Positions 1-8,150 of a stretch of 64,000 nucleotides of DNA are shown piece after piece (the stretch's first letter is position 1; every line of letters begins with the position of its first letter). Made by a program: the position numbers and the translations under genes. The DNA lies in assembly GCF_002874965.1 (NCBI RefSeq), contig NZ_CP025624.1:434001-498000 (forward strand). Reading direction: 5' to 3'. Source of the stretch: Pseudomonas sp. NC02 (GTDB taxonomy: Bacteria; Pseudomonadota; Gammaproteobacteria; Pseudomonadales; Pseudomonadaceae). The notes under the pieces were generated by a model that had not been told where the DNA came from, searched no databases, and saw only the letters and a program-made list of their open reading frames with translations.

Positions 1-231
1 CAGCGGCGGCGTGCTGTCGAGGATGGCCACGGCGGGCTTGAGCTTCTCGGCGGGCACTTCGCTGTGATCGGCGACCTCCACCAGGATGCCGATCATCTCC
101 CGCCGGCCAAACGGTACCCGTACGCGCATGCCGGGCTGCAACTGCGACCGCAATACGCCGGCAGGGGCCCGATAATCGAACAGGCGGCGCAGGGGCGAGG
201 GCAGGGCGAGGCGCAAAATGGCGTCGGGCAC
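1..231 (-). CDS. priA: Primosomal protein N' (PriA), N-terminal part, cut by window edge
   Basis: This is the first 77 codons of the replication-restart helicase PriA; the rest lies beyond the left edge. The visible part, beginning (M)PDAILRLALPSPL and continuing with RLFDYRAP and RVRVPFGRRE, matches the 3'-DNA-end-binding domain at the start of PriA. PriA binds stalled or recombined forks and loads the DnaB helicase. I chose the GTG at 229-231 because homology starts there; the ATG at 243-245 is in another frame. It is divergent from rpmE, the usual arrangement in Pseudomonas. The helicase domain is not visible, so integrity cannot be judged. Confidence 0.9.
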   Translation of the reverse strand, partial: MPDAILRLALPSPLRRLFDYRAPAGVLRSQLQPGMRVRVPFGRREMIGILVEVADHSEVPAEKLKPAVAILDSTPPL

Positions 232-293
232 GCGGGGGTTCTCATATGACGGGCGGCGAAGAAGGGCGGGAGCCTAGCAGACCAGCGGTGGAT

Positions 294-380
294 GTGGGAG
301 CCGGGCTTGCCCGCGATAGTATCGACACGGTGCACCTGAGGCACCGCCGCGCCTGCATCGCGGGCAAGCCCGGCTCCCAC
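294..380. repeat. REPIN (inverted REP pair, GTGGGAGCCGGGC variant)
   Basis: Two inverted arms of about 24 bases, beginning GTGGGAGCCGGGCTTGCC and ending with its complement, enclose a short spacer. It lies in the 297-base priA-rpmE gap. Arms carry CCGGG and CCCGCGAT where most copies in this window have GCGGG and CTCGCGAA, so it is a sequence variant of the main family. The rest of the gap holds only the rpmE promoter and leader. Confidence 0.9.
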
Positions 381-430
381 AGGGCCTTGTGTATGCCGCG
401 CTTTTCTGATGAAAGGGGCCGTTGTGCTTC

Positions 431-458
431 TTGCGCGTTTAAAAAGGTCTGGTAGAAT
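431..458 (+). promoter_or_regulatory. Sigma70-type promoter of rpmE
   Basis: A -35-like TTGCGC (431-436) and a -10 TAGAAT (453-458) are separated by 16 bases, about 70 bases upstream of the rpmE start codon. A purine-rich site (TGAGGAA) precedes the ATG. No Zur-like palindrome was recognised. Confidence 0.6.
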
Positions 459-528
459 CCGCGGCCTAATTACGTGCGGTATTCAACAATAGTGTTGATT
501 GGCGGCACGCTAGCCTGAGGAATACACC

Positions 529-759
529 ATGAAAGCCGATATCCATCCAAACTATGTTGCCATCGACGTTACCTGCAGCTGCGGTAACAAGTTCGAGACC
601 CGTTCGACTTTCGGCAAAGCTCTGCCAATCGACGTGTGCAACGAGTGCCACCCGTTCTACACCGGTAAGCAGAAGACTCTGGATGTTGGCGGCCGTGTTG
701 ACCGCTTCAAGACCCGCTTCGGTGCTTTCGGCGCTAAAGCTGCTCCTAAAGCCGAGTAA
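529..759 (+). CDS. rpmE: 50S ribosomal protein L31, zinc-binding type
   Basis: This 76-residue protein is the full-length L31 of the large ribosomal subunit, which bridges to the small subunit head. It starts [10 protein letters not shown] and has Cys16-x-Cys18 and Cys37-x-x-Cys40, the zinc-binding set of the C+ type, in contrast to the Cys-free paralogue made under zinc starvation. A ribosome binding site (TGAGGAA) lies just before the ATG. It is divergent from priA. Its only evident terminator lies inside the next gene (804-833). Confidence 0.97.
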   Translation: MKADIHPNYVAIDVTCSCGNKFETRSTFGKALPIDVCNECHPFYTGKQKTLDVGGRVDRFKTRFGAFGAKAAPKAE

Positions 760-800
760 GGCTGGTCCGCTTGGATGGCCTGTATGGCTTGTCCTCGCTG

Positions 801-1589
801 ATGAAAAAGGCGTCCCTTGTGGGCGCCTTTTTTGTGTCTGCGATTTGGCTGGCGCCCGCCCAGGCCGAGGTGTTCTGCCCGGCGCCCGGCGATGTCGCGA
901 CCTTCGACGTGCAGCGGGTAGTGGATGGCGACACCGTGCGCCTCAAGGATGGCCGCAGCATACGCATGATCGGCGTCAATGCCCCGGAAACCGGCAAGCA
1001 GGGGCGCACTGACGAGCCCTTCGCCGTGGCCGCTCGCGAGCGCCTGCAAAGTCTTGTGGGCGCGAGCGGTGGGCGCGTTGGAGTGGTGCCCGGACGGGAG
1101 AGCAAGGACCGTTACGGCCGCACCCTGGCCCATCTCTACGGTGCCAATGGAGCAAATCTGGAAGCGCAGTTGCTCGCCGAAGGCCTTGGCTTCCAGGTGG
1201 CGGTCGCGCCGAATGTGGCACTGGTGGCCTGCCAGCAAGCCGCCGAACGCAGCGCCCGGCAGGCCCGGCTGGGGGTGTGGCGCCGGTCACCGGTGGTCGA
1301 TGCGGCGAAGATCCGGCGCTCGGGCTTTGCGGTGGTCAGCGGTCAGGTGAACAAAATCGAACGCAATCGCGGCGGAGTCTGGATTGAGTTGCAGGGCTCA
1401 CTGGTACTGCGCATTGCACCCAATCTGGTGGGCCGATTCGACAGTGCACTGTTGAAGGGTTTGCAGGGCCAGTCCATCGAAGCCCGCGGCTGGGTGCTGG
1501 ACCGCTCCCGACGCGGCGGCCTGGAAAAGGGCCAGGCACGCTGGCTGTTGCCACTGACCGATCCCGGCATGCTCGAGCAGGCGCCGTAA
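801..1589 (+). CDS. Secreted thermonuclease (SNase) family protein
   Basis: A protein of about 262 residues from the ATG at 801. MKKASLVGAFFVSA...APAQA is a clear signal peptide, so it is exported. The SNase/TNase fold follows: RVVDGDTVRL, RMIGVNAPETGKQ and DRYGRTLAHLY contain the conserved Asp/Arg/Glu set of staphylococcal-nuclease-like enzymes, which cleave DNA and RNA with calcium. The last 90 or so residues form an uncharacterised C-terminal domain, perhaps OB-like. A TTG at 771 with AAGG upstream would add ten residues and place the start 11 bases after rpmE. The start region overlaps the rpmE terminator hairpin, so expression may depend on readthrough or an unseen internal promoter. Confidence 0.85.
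   Translation: MKKASLVGAFFVSAIWLAPAQAEVFCPAPGDVATFDVQRVVDGDTVRLKDGRSIRMIGVNAPETGKQGRTDEPFAVAARERLQSLVGASGGRVGVVPGRESKDRYGRTLAHLYGANGANLEAQLLAEGLGFQVAVAPNVALVACQQAAERSARQARLGVWRRSPVVDAAKIRRSGFAVVSGQVNKIERNRGGVWIELQGSLVLRIAPNLVGRFDSALLKGLQGQSIEARGWVLDRSRRGGLEKGQARWLLPLTDPGMLEQAP
804..833 (+). terminator. Intrinsic terminator of rpmE, inside the nuclease signal-peptide codons
   Basis: AAAAAGGCG (804-812) and CCC (814-816) pair with GGG (821-823) and CGCCTTTTT (824-832) around a TTGT loop with one bulged T, followed by a run of six T. It is a canonical factor-independent terminator 45 bases after the rpmE stop, and it encodes the residues after MK of the nuclease signal peptide. Confidence 0.85.
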
Positions 1590-1770
1590 GAAAAAATTGT
1601 AGACATTTTTCAGGTCGATTGTGAACAGTTGAGCCCTTGTATCCCGTGGCTCTTGGCCAAAAGTCGTAGGGCAGGGCCCTTGACACCTGTGACTGCCCAG
1701 TCTTGTGGGGACTTTGCGACACGCGTATCCTCGGCGGTCCGTCGACCAACAGTAAAAGCGGAATGCCGAT

Positions 1771-3039
1771 ATGTCTGATTTGAAAACTGCCGCTCTCGAA
1801 TATCATGCCCATCCTCGTCCAGGAAAGCTGAGTGTAGAGCTCACCAAAGCCACTGCCACCGCCCGCGACCTGTCGCTGGCCTACAGCCCTGGCGTTGCCG
1901 AGCCCGTACGTGAAATCGCCCGCGATCCTGAACTGGCCTACAAGTACACCGGCAAAGGCAACCTGGTTGCAGTGATCTCTGATGGCACCGCGATCCTCGG
2001 CCTGGGTAACCTCGGGCCATTGGCTTCCAAGCCAGTCATGGAAGGTAAAGGCGTGCTGTTCAAGCGCTTCGCCGGCATTGACGTATTCGATATCGAAGTG
2101 GATTCCGAAAGCCCGCAGGCTTTCATCGACACCGTCAAGCGCATCTCCATCACCTTCGGTGGCATCAACCTGGAAGACATCAAGGCACCTGAGTGCTTCG
2201 AGATCGAAAAGGCCCTGATCGAACAGTGCGACATCCCGGTATTCCACGATGACCAGCACGGCACCGCGATCGTTACCGCGGCCGGCATGATCAACGCCCT
2301 GGAAATCGCCGGCAAAACCCTTGGCGAAGCCAAGATCGTTTGCCTGGGCGCCGGCGCCGCGGCCATCTCCTGCATGAAGTTGCTGGTGAGCATGGGCGCC
2401 AAGCTGGAAAACATCTACATGGTCGACAGCAAGGGCGTTGTGCAGTCCGAGCGTACCGACCTGAACCAGTACAAGGCGATGTTCGCGCATCCGTCCTCCA
2501 AGCGTACCCTGGCTGATGCCCTGGACGGTGCAGACGTGTTCGTTGGCCTGTCCGGCCCGAACCTGCTGAGCGCCGAAGGCCTCAAGTCCATGGCCGCCAA
2601 CCCGATCGTGTTCGCGTGCTCCAACCCGGATCCGGAAATCTCCCCGGAACTGGCCCATGCCACCCGTAACGACGTGATCATGGCCACCGGCCGTTCGGAC
2701 TACCCGAACCAGGTCAACAACGTACTGGGCTTCCCGTTCATCTTCCGTGGTGCCCTGGACGTTCGCGCCAAGCGCATCAACGAAGAGATGAAAGTCGCGG
2801 CCGCCAACGCCCTGCGCGAACTGGCCAAGCTGCCGGTTCCTCAGGAAGTGTGCGACGCCTACGGCGGCATCAAGCTGGAATTCGGTCGTGAGTACATCAT
2901 CCCGAAACCAATGGACAAGCGCCTGATCACCCTGATCTCCGATGCCGTGGCCAAAGCCGCAATCGAGACGGGTGTGGCCACCCTGCCGTATCCGAAGAAC
3001 TACCCGCTGCAAAGTGTGGATGATGTGTTCAACGGCTAA
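1771..3039 (+). CDS. maeB: NAD(P)-dependent malic enzyme, short form
   Basis: This 422-residue protein catalyses oxidative decarboxylation of malate to pyruvate, linking the TCA cycle to pyruvate and NADPH supply. It has the malic N-domain (LAYSPGVAEPV; KGNLVAVISDGTAILGLGN; metal-binding FHDDQHGTA) and an NAD-binding domain (CLGAGAAAISC; FACSNPDPEI). It lacks the C-terminal phosphotransacetylase-like domain of the long MaeB of E. coli (about 760 residues). It is monocistronic, with its own terminator at 3059-3094. The 181 bases upstream include TTGACA at 1680-1685 but no convincing -10 element. In P. aeruginosa the same gene also lies between rpmE and ponA. Confidence 0.95.
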   Translation: MSDLKTAALEYHAHPRPGKLSVELTKATATARDLSLAYSPGVAEPVREIARDPELAYKYTGKGNLVAVISDGTAILGLGNLGPLASKPVMEGKGVLFKRFAGIDVFDIEVDSESPQAFIDTVKRISITFGGINLEDIKAPECFEIEKALIEQCDIPVFHDDQHGTAIVTAAGMINALEIAGKTLGEAKIVCLGAGAAAISCMKLLVSMGAKLENIYMVDSKGVVQSERTDLNQYKAMFAHPSSKRTLADALDGADVFVGLSGPNLLSAEGLKSMAANPIVFACSNPDPEISPELAHATRNDVIMATGRSDYPNQVNNVLGFPFIFRGALDVRAKRINEEMKVAAANALRELAKLPVPQEVCDAYGGIKLEFGREYIIPKPMDKRLITLISDAVAKAAIETGVATLPYPKNYPLQSVDDVFNG

Positions 3040-3058
3040 GCCGTTGTAGCGCACCACC

Positions 3059-3094
3059 AAAAAGCCCCGGCTCTTGCGAGTCGGGGCTTTTTTT
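3059..3094 (+). terminator. Intrinsic terminator of maeB
   Basis: AAAAAGCCCCGGCTC pairs with GAGTCGGGGCTTTTTTT around a short loop (TTGC), with one A/T shift in the stem, 20 bases after the maeB stop. The A-rich left side means it may also act on the opposite strand, behind mrcA. Confidence 0.9.
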
Positions 3095-3133
3095 GTGGCT
3101 GGCAATTGGCTCGAGCCTGGCGGTGATCCAACT

Positions 3134-3220
3134 GTGGGAGCGGGCTTGCTCGCGAAGACGGTGTGTCAGTCGGCCCATCTGAGCCTGATACTCCGCTTTC
3201 GCGAGCAAGCCCGCTCCCAC
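3134..3220. repeat. REPIN, main family
   Basis: Inverted arms starting GTGGGAGCGGGCTTGCTCGC and ending with the complement enclose a variable centre. It lies between the convergent 3' ends of maeB and mrcA, the typical location for these elements. Confidence 0.92.
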
Positions 3221-3234
3221 ATTGGAACTGCGTG

Positions 3235-5694
3235 TTAGAACAAGTCGATCGGCGCCGCCTCGTCCGCCGGCAGCGGGCTGCCCGGTGCAACACCATTGCC
3301 CAGCTCGTTGACCGACGGCGGCGTGTCCTCGCTCTTGAACAGCTCGAAGTACGCATTCGGCGTGCTCGGCGCTGCTGCACGGCCGCTGACCGGGTCGATC
3401 CGCAGGCTCAGGATGCCTTCCGGTTCCGGCTGGGTATGCAGCGGCATATCCTTCAGCGCGGCGCCCATGTAGCTCATCCAGATCGGCAGCGCGACGGTGC
3501 CGCCGAACTCCCGGCGACCGAGGCTTTCCGGCTGGTCGTAACCGGTCCATACGGTGGTCACGTAGTCGGCGTTGTAGCCGGAGAACCAGGCATCCTTGGA
3601 ATCGTTGGTGGTACCGGTCTTGCCGGCGATATCGGCACGGCCCAGGGCCAGGGCGCGACGCCCCGTACCTTTCTTGATCACGTCTTCCAGGATGCTGTTG
3701 AGGATGTAGGTGGTACGGCCATCCACAACGCGTTCGGCTACCGCCGGCGCTTGAGGTGCGGCGGGGGCGCCGGCTGCCGGGGCTTCGCCTGGCGTCGGCT
3801 CGATGGTGATGCCGCCGTTGGCCGGTGCTGCCTGGCCGTCAGTGGCCGCGACGCCATTGACCACGTCGCCCGGTACCCGTGGTGGGTTGGCGGTGAACAG
3901 GGTTTCGCCGCTACGGCTTTCTATCTTGTCGATCAGGTACGGGGTGATCTTGTAGCCGCCGTTGGCAAAGGTGCTCCAGCCGGTGGCGATTTCCATCGGC
4001 GTCAGCGTGGCGGTACCCAGTGCCAGGGACAGGTTGGGCGGCAGGTCCGACTTGTTGAAGCCGAAGCGGGTGATGTAGTCGATGGTCTTGCCTACGCCCA
4101 TCGCCTGCAGCAGGCGGATCGACACCAGGTTACGCGACTTGTACAGCGCCTCGCGGACGCGGATCGGGCCGAGGAAGGTGTTGGTGTCGTTCTTCGGGCG
4201 CCAGACCTTGTCCAGGTACTCGTCGACGAACACGATCGGTGCATCGTTGACCAGGCTGGCGGCGGTGTAGCCGTTATCCAGTGCAGCGCTGTAGATGAAC
4301 GGCTTGAAGCTGGAACCCGGCTGGCGCTTGGCCTGGGTGGCGCGGTTGTAGTTGCTCTGCTCGAAGGCAAAGCCGCCGACCAGGGCACGGATTGCACCGT
4401 TCTGCGGGTCAAGCGACACCAGCGCGCCCTGTGCCACGGGCACCTGGCTGAATTTCAGGCTGTCGTCCTTCTGGCGCTGCACGCGAACCAGGTCACCGAC
4501 CTGGGCCACGTCCGACGGCTGCTTGGGCATCGGGCCCATGCTGTTGGTGTTCAGGAAAGGGCGGGCCCATTTCATGCTGTCCCACGACACATGCTCTTCG
4601 CCGGTGCGCGTCAGTACCTGCACGCCATCTTTCTTCACCTGGGTGACGATGGCGGGTTCAAGGCCGCTGATCGGGCGCTGTTTGCCCAGCTCGACGGTCC
4701 AGGCGCTCAGGGTCTTGCCCGGCAGGCGCGATTCAGGGCCGCGGTAGCCATGGCGCTGGTCATAGGCGACCAGGCCATCGTGTACCGACTTGTTGGCGAT
4801 TTCCTGCAGGTTGCTCGGAATCGTCGTGGTCACGCGGAAACCTTCGGTGTACGCCTCGCTGCCATAGCGGCCGACCATCTCGGCACGGGCCATTTCGGCG
4901 ATATACGGGGCATTCACTTCCGGGGTCGGCACGTGATAGCTGGCGTTCAGCGGCTCGGCCACCGCACTTTCGTACGCGGCCTGGTCGATCTTGCCCAGCT
5001 TGTACATGCGGCCCAGGATCCAGTCGCGGCGCTCTTTGCTGCGCGCCGGGTTGGCCAGCGGGTTGAAGCGCGAAGGCGCCTTGGGCAGGCCGGCAATCAT
5101 CGCCATCTGCGCCAGGCTGGCGTCACGAATCGATTTGCCGTAGTAAACCTGTGAAGCCGCCTCGATGCCGTAGGCGCGGTTGCCCAGATAGATCTTGTTG
5201 ACGTACAGCTCAAGGATCTCGTCCTTGGTCAGCTGACGTTCGATCTGCAACGCCAGGAGGATTTCCGTGGCTTTGCGGGAAAAGCTGCGTTCGCTGGTGA
5301 GGAAGAAGTTCTTCGCCACCTGCATGGTGATGGTGCTGCCACCGGATTGAATGTGTCCGCTTTTTACCAACTGCGTGGCCGCCCGCACCAGGCTGCTTGG
5401 GTCGACGCCATAGTGATTGGCGAAGTTATCGTCTTCAGCCGACAGCAGGGCGTTGATGAAATTGGGTGGAATGTCGGCGAAACGGATCGGTGTGCGGCGC
5501 ATTTCGCCGAACTCCGCGATCAGTTTTTCGTCGCTGCTGTAGACCCGCAAAGGAATCTGCAACTGGATACTTCTCAGGGCCTCTACGGAGGGCAAACCGG
5601 GACTAAGGTAGAGATAGGCCCCGCTGAGCACGAGCATCAGCCCGCAGACGATCGCGACAATGGAGTACCCGAAAAACTTCAGCAGACGAATCAA
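3235..5694 (-). CDS. mrcA: Penicillin-binding protein 1A (class A)
   Basis: An 819-residue bifunctional inner-membrane enzyme that polymerises glycan strands and cross-links peptides. A membrane anchor spans about residues 9-30. The GT51 domain carries AEDDNFANHYGVD (catalytic Glu87). A PBP1A-specific OB-like insert precedes the transpeptidase domain with SSFK (nucleophile Ser461), SRN (520-522) and KTGTT (692-696). An Ala/Pro-rich insert at about 610-655 lies just before the KTG region. The start is TTG at 5692-5694; the adjacent ATT aligns with the usual MRLLKF start, so the exact codon is uncertain. It is divergent from the pil genes, the arrangement conserved across gammaproteobacteria. 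Confidence 0.95.
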   Translation of the reverse strand: MIRLLKFFGYSIVAIVCGLMLVLSGAYLYLSPGLPSVEALRSIQLQIPLRVYSSDEKLIAEFGEMRRTPIRFADIPPNFINALLSAEDDNFANHYGVDPSSLVRAATQLVKSGHIQSGGSTITMQVAKNFFLTSERSFSRKATEILLALQIERQLTKDEILELYVNKIYLGNRAYGIEAASQVYYGKSIRDASLAQMAMIAGLPKAPSRFNPLANPARSKERRDWILGRMYKLGKIDQAAYESAVAEPLNASYHVPTPEVNAPYIAEMARAEMVGRYGSEAYTEGFRVTTTIPSNLQEIANKSVHDGLVAYDQRHGYRGPESRLPGKTLSAWTVELGKQRPISGLEPAIVTQVKKDGVQVLTRTGEEHVSWDSMKWARPFLNTNSMGPMPKQPSDVAQVGDLVRVQRQKDDSLKFSQVPVAQGALVSLDPQNGAIRALVGGFAFEQSNYNRATQAKRQPGSSFKPFIYSAALDNGYTAASLVNDAPIVFVDEYLDKVWRPKNDTNTFLGPIRVREALYKSRNLVSIRLLQAMGVGKTIDYITRFGFNKSDLPPNLSLALGTATLTPMEIATGWSTFANGGYKITPYLIDKIESRSGETLFTANPPRVPGDVVNGVAATDGQAAPANGGITIEPTPGEAPAAGAPAAPQAPAVAERVVDGRTTYILNSILEDVIKKGTGRRALALGRADIAGKTGTTNDSKDAWFSGYNADYVTTVWTGYDQPESLGRREFGGTVALPIWMSYMGAALKDMPLHTQPEPEGILSLRIDPVSGRAAAPSTPNAYFELFKSEDTPPSVNELGNGVAPGSPLPADEAAPIDLF

Positions 5695-5911
5695 GGCTTT
5701 TGGATTTCCAAGGAAAAGAATGGGTTAGGCGTCGGGGCATGCACGGCAAGTGGTGGATCGACCCGGCCAGCAGATAAACGCGGGAAAAAACGCTGGGCAT
5801 TAAAGCATTTTTCGGCTTCGGGCGTCATTCGCGCCGCTCATACAAGCCGACCGAATGCAGGAAGCCTGGCAGCAATCAGTCCGTAAGACAGGGAAAGTTT
5901 TGGGGAGTTTT

Positions 5912-6565
5912 ATGAGAAAGGGATTTTTCAGGCGAAAAGCCGATGCCGTCCTGGGTATCGACATCAATGACACCGGCGTCAGGCTGGTGGAGCTGGAGGC
6001 TTCAGGCACTGGCTACAGCGTGCGTGGCTACGCCATGCAGCAGTTGCCGGCCCATGCGGTGGTCGACAGCAGCGTGGTTGATTTCGATGCCGTCGCGCAG
6101 GCACTTTCCCGGGCGCTGGTACAGGCGCATACATCACTCAGGCATGCCGCCGTGGCCGTGGCAGGGCCCTCGGTGATTACCCGCGTGCTGGAGATGGACA
6201 CGGGGCTGACGGATGCTGAAATGGTGCGTCGAATCCATGGGGAAGCAGACCAGTACATTCCTTATCCGCTGGAGGATGTGGCTATCGACTTCCAGGTGCA
6301 GGGCCCGTCGGCCCATGACCCGCAAAGCGTCGATGTGCTGCTGGTTGCCTGCCTCAAGGAACAGGTGGAGGCCCGTGAGGCGGTTTTGGCCCTTGCGGGG
6401 CTGGCGACGCGGATAGTGGATGTCGAAGCATTTGCATTGGCTCGCGCGGGCAGGCAGGCTTCGGACAGCATCACGCCGGGCCGTCGTGTCGATGGCGCGC
6501 AATGGGCCGTGGATGCCCAGGGAATGGGAGTGGCCTGCGGGCTGGCCCTGAGGAGTTTCGACTGA
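5912..6565 (+). CDS. pilM: PilM-like assembly protein, shortened
   Basis: PilM is an actin-like cytoplasmic ATP-binding protein that binds the PilN tail in the type IV pilus alignment complex. From the ATG at 5912 (TGGGGAG upstream) this copy has only 217 residues, against about 354 usually. The first half is normal: VLGIDINDTGVRLVELEAS, AAVAVAGPSVITR, EADQYIPYPLEDVAIDFQVQ and RIVDVEAFAL. After about residue 177 roughly 135 residues of the second actin-like lobe are absent, yet the protein ends with the canonical ACGLALRSFD. This suggests an in-frame internal loss. The short HofM and ComA proteins of DNA-uptake clusters are similar in size. The next gene overlaps by one base. Confidence 0.85.
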   Translation: MRKGFFRRKADAVLGIDINDTGVRLVELEASGTGYSVRGYAMQQLPAHAVVDSSVVDFDAVAQALSRALVQAHTSLRHAAVAVAGPSVITRVLEMDTGLTDAEMVRRIHGEADQYIPYPLEDVAIDFQVQGPSAHDPQSVDVLLVACLKEQVEAREAVLALAGLATRIVDVEAFALARAGRQASDSITPGRRVDGAQWAVDAQGMGVACGLALRSFD

Positions 6566-7116
6566 TGACACGAATCAACCTGTTGCCGTGGCGCGCAGAA
6601 CGGAATGAGCGGCGGCGCAAATATTTTCTGGTGTTTTTGGCAGGGGCTGCAGCGGTGGCGCTGGCTGCGGTTTGGCTGGCAGACCAGGTGATCGACCGTG
6701 CAATCGATCGGCAGTTGGCCCGCAATAACCAGTTGAGCCAGGGTGTCATCGGGCTCGACTCGCGGATCAAGGCCATCGACGAACTGCATGAGCAGCGCCA
6801 GCAGTTGATGGAACGGATGAAAGTTGTGCAGGGTTTGCAGGACGATCGTGCGGCGGGTGCTCAGTTGCTGGACCAGTTGGCCCGTGCCGTGCCGGACGGG
6901 GTGCAGTTGCGTGAAGTGAGCGTCGACGGCGGTTCTGTTTCCATCAGCGGCACGGCCGGATCGAACCGGGACATTGCTCAGTTCATGCGTGGCCTCGAAG
7001 CTGCCGAAGACTTGGAAGCGCCCCGGCTTCAACGGGTTCGCGGCGCGCAGGAGGGCGACGACAATGGCTTCCAGTTGACGGTTCGCCATGGTCACTCGGA
7101 TGAGGTGCGCCAATGA
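6565..7116 (+). CDS. pilN: Type IV pilus/DNA-uptake inner-membrane protein PilN
   Basis: A 183-residue bitopic protein. The N-terminal MTRINLLPWR is the conserved cytoplasmic motif that docks into PilM. One membrane helix covers about residues 20-40, followed by a coiled coil (LDSRIKAIDELHEQRQQL) and a periplasmic ferredoxin-like region ending in the SGTAGSNRDIAQFMRGLE segment. Length is normal for the family. It overlaps the pilM stop by one base (TGATG) and the next gene by four (ATGA), indicating translational coupling. In the full complex PilN pairs with PilO; here that partner is part of a fusion. Confidence 0.92.
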   Translation: MTRINLLPWRAERNERRRKYFLVFLAGAAAVALAAVWLADQVIDRAIDRQLARNNQLSQGVIGLDSRIKAIDELHEQRQQLMERMKVVQGLQDDRAAGAQLLDQLARAVPDGVQLREVSVDGGSVSISGTAGSNRDIAQFMRGLEAAEDLEAPRLQRVRGAQEGDDNGFQLTVRHGHSDEVRQ

Positions 7117-8138
7117 GAGGGGCGTCAGGCCTGCCAGGGCTGACGGAATCCGATATAACCCAGCTCTGCCAGAACGCCGCCAACTGGCCCTTGCCGGGCA
7201 AGGCGTTGCTGGCTGGCGCGGTGGTTTGCCTGCTGTGGGCGGTGGGCAATACCTTCTACTTGAGTGGGGCGCGGGAGCAACTGCGCCAGCTTGAGTCGCA
7301 GGAAGTGGCGCTTGAACAGCAGGTCGCGCTGAAAACCATCCAGGCTGCCGGCCTGGAGTCCCTGGTCCGCGAACTCGAAACAATGCGAGGCCATTTCGCC
7401 AACCTGTTACGGCGGCTGCCTGCCGACACCCAGGTACCCGGCCTGCTTGAAGATATTGGCCGCCTGAGTGCCGCCAATGGCTTGGTGCTGGAGGCCATCG
7501 AACTTCGGGATGACCAGCCTCGTGCCCTGTACATCGAATCGCCCATGCAGATTGGCGTCACCGGGACTTTTCACGACCTGGCGGCGTTCATCAACGGCAT
7601 GGCCAGCTTGCCGGGAATTGTCACGGTGCATGACTTGGCATTCAGTCCTGTCGATCCCTCGGTGTTGCATCTCAGTCTGGTAGCCAGGACCTATCGTCAC
7701 AACCGCCAGGCGGGCGATGACCTGGAGGTTGATTTGCACCCGCCGGCACAGGCTGTCGCCGAGCCCGGGCCGCAGCAAGTGGCGTACGATTTTGCAGCCT
7801 TGCGCGACCCTTTCCAGCCGCCCTCTCGCCAACTGGTTCGACCCGCCGGGCGACCGGCTGCCGGACCTGATCTCGCCAGGCCTCGCGGAATCCTCGAAGG
7901 CTTCGCCGTGGAGCAGTTCGAAATGGTCGGGACCTTGTCCCTGGGGGCTCAAACCTTCGCCCTGCTGCGCGGAGCGTCGTCTGTCCATCGGCTGGCAATC
8001 GGCGATTACCTGGGTCCGGACCACGGGCGCATCACGGCGATTCATGACTCCCATGTCGAACTGGCCGAGCTTTTCCCGGATGGCCAGGGCGCGTGGCTGG
8101 AACGCTCGCAAACCCTTGCCCTGAACGTGAACTCATAA
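7113..8138 (+). CDS. PilO-PilP fusion protein
   Basis: A 341-residue protein joins two components that are normally separate. Residues 1-200 are PilO: a membrane helix at about 30-50, a coiled coil (REQLRQLESQEVALEQQ) and a ferredoxin-like periplasmic domain. Residues 225-341 are PilP: YDFAALRDPFQPP, then RGILEGFAVEQFEMVGTL, VHRLAIGDYLG and the AWLERSQTL end, the beta domain that contacts the PilQ secretin. The PilP signal peptide and lipobox Cys are missing, so PilP is anchored only through the PilO helix. It starts by ATGA overlap with pilN and stops 12 bases before pilQ. There is no frameshift or stop at the junction. Confidence 0.85.
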   Translation: MRGASGLPGLTESDITQLCQNAANWPLPGKALLAGAVVCLLWAVGNTFYLSGAREQLRQLESQEVALEQQVALKTIQAAGLESLVRELETMRGHFANLLRRLPADTQVPGLLEDIGRLSAANGLVLEAIELRDDQPRALYIESPMQIGVTGTFHDLAAFINGMASLPGIVTVHDLAFSPVDPSVLHLSLVARTYRHNRQAGDDLEVDLHPPAQAVAEPGPQQVAYDFAALRDPFQPPSRQLVRPAGRPAAGPDLARPRGILEGFAVEQFEMVGTLSLGAQTFALLRGASSVHRLAIGDYLGPDHGRITAIHDSHVELAELFPDGQGAWLERSQTLALNVNS

Positions 8139-8150
8139 CGGAAACAAACA

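Noticed and set aside
294..380. Could the repeated GTGGGAG units be a CRISPR array?
   Set aside because: They are single inverted pairs scattered over 54 kb, not direct repeats with regular spacers.
246..455. Small open frame through the first REPIN
   Set aside because: Most of it is the palindrome and the rpmE promoter region; no ribosome binding site.
1336..3105. Open frame of 589 codons opposite maeB
   Set aside because: Runs across the nuclease end, maeB and its terminator, and has no domain; maeB is unambiguous.
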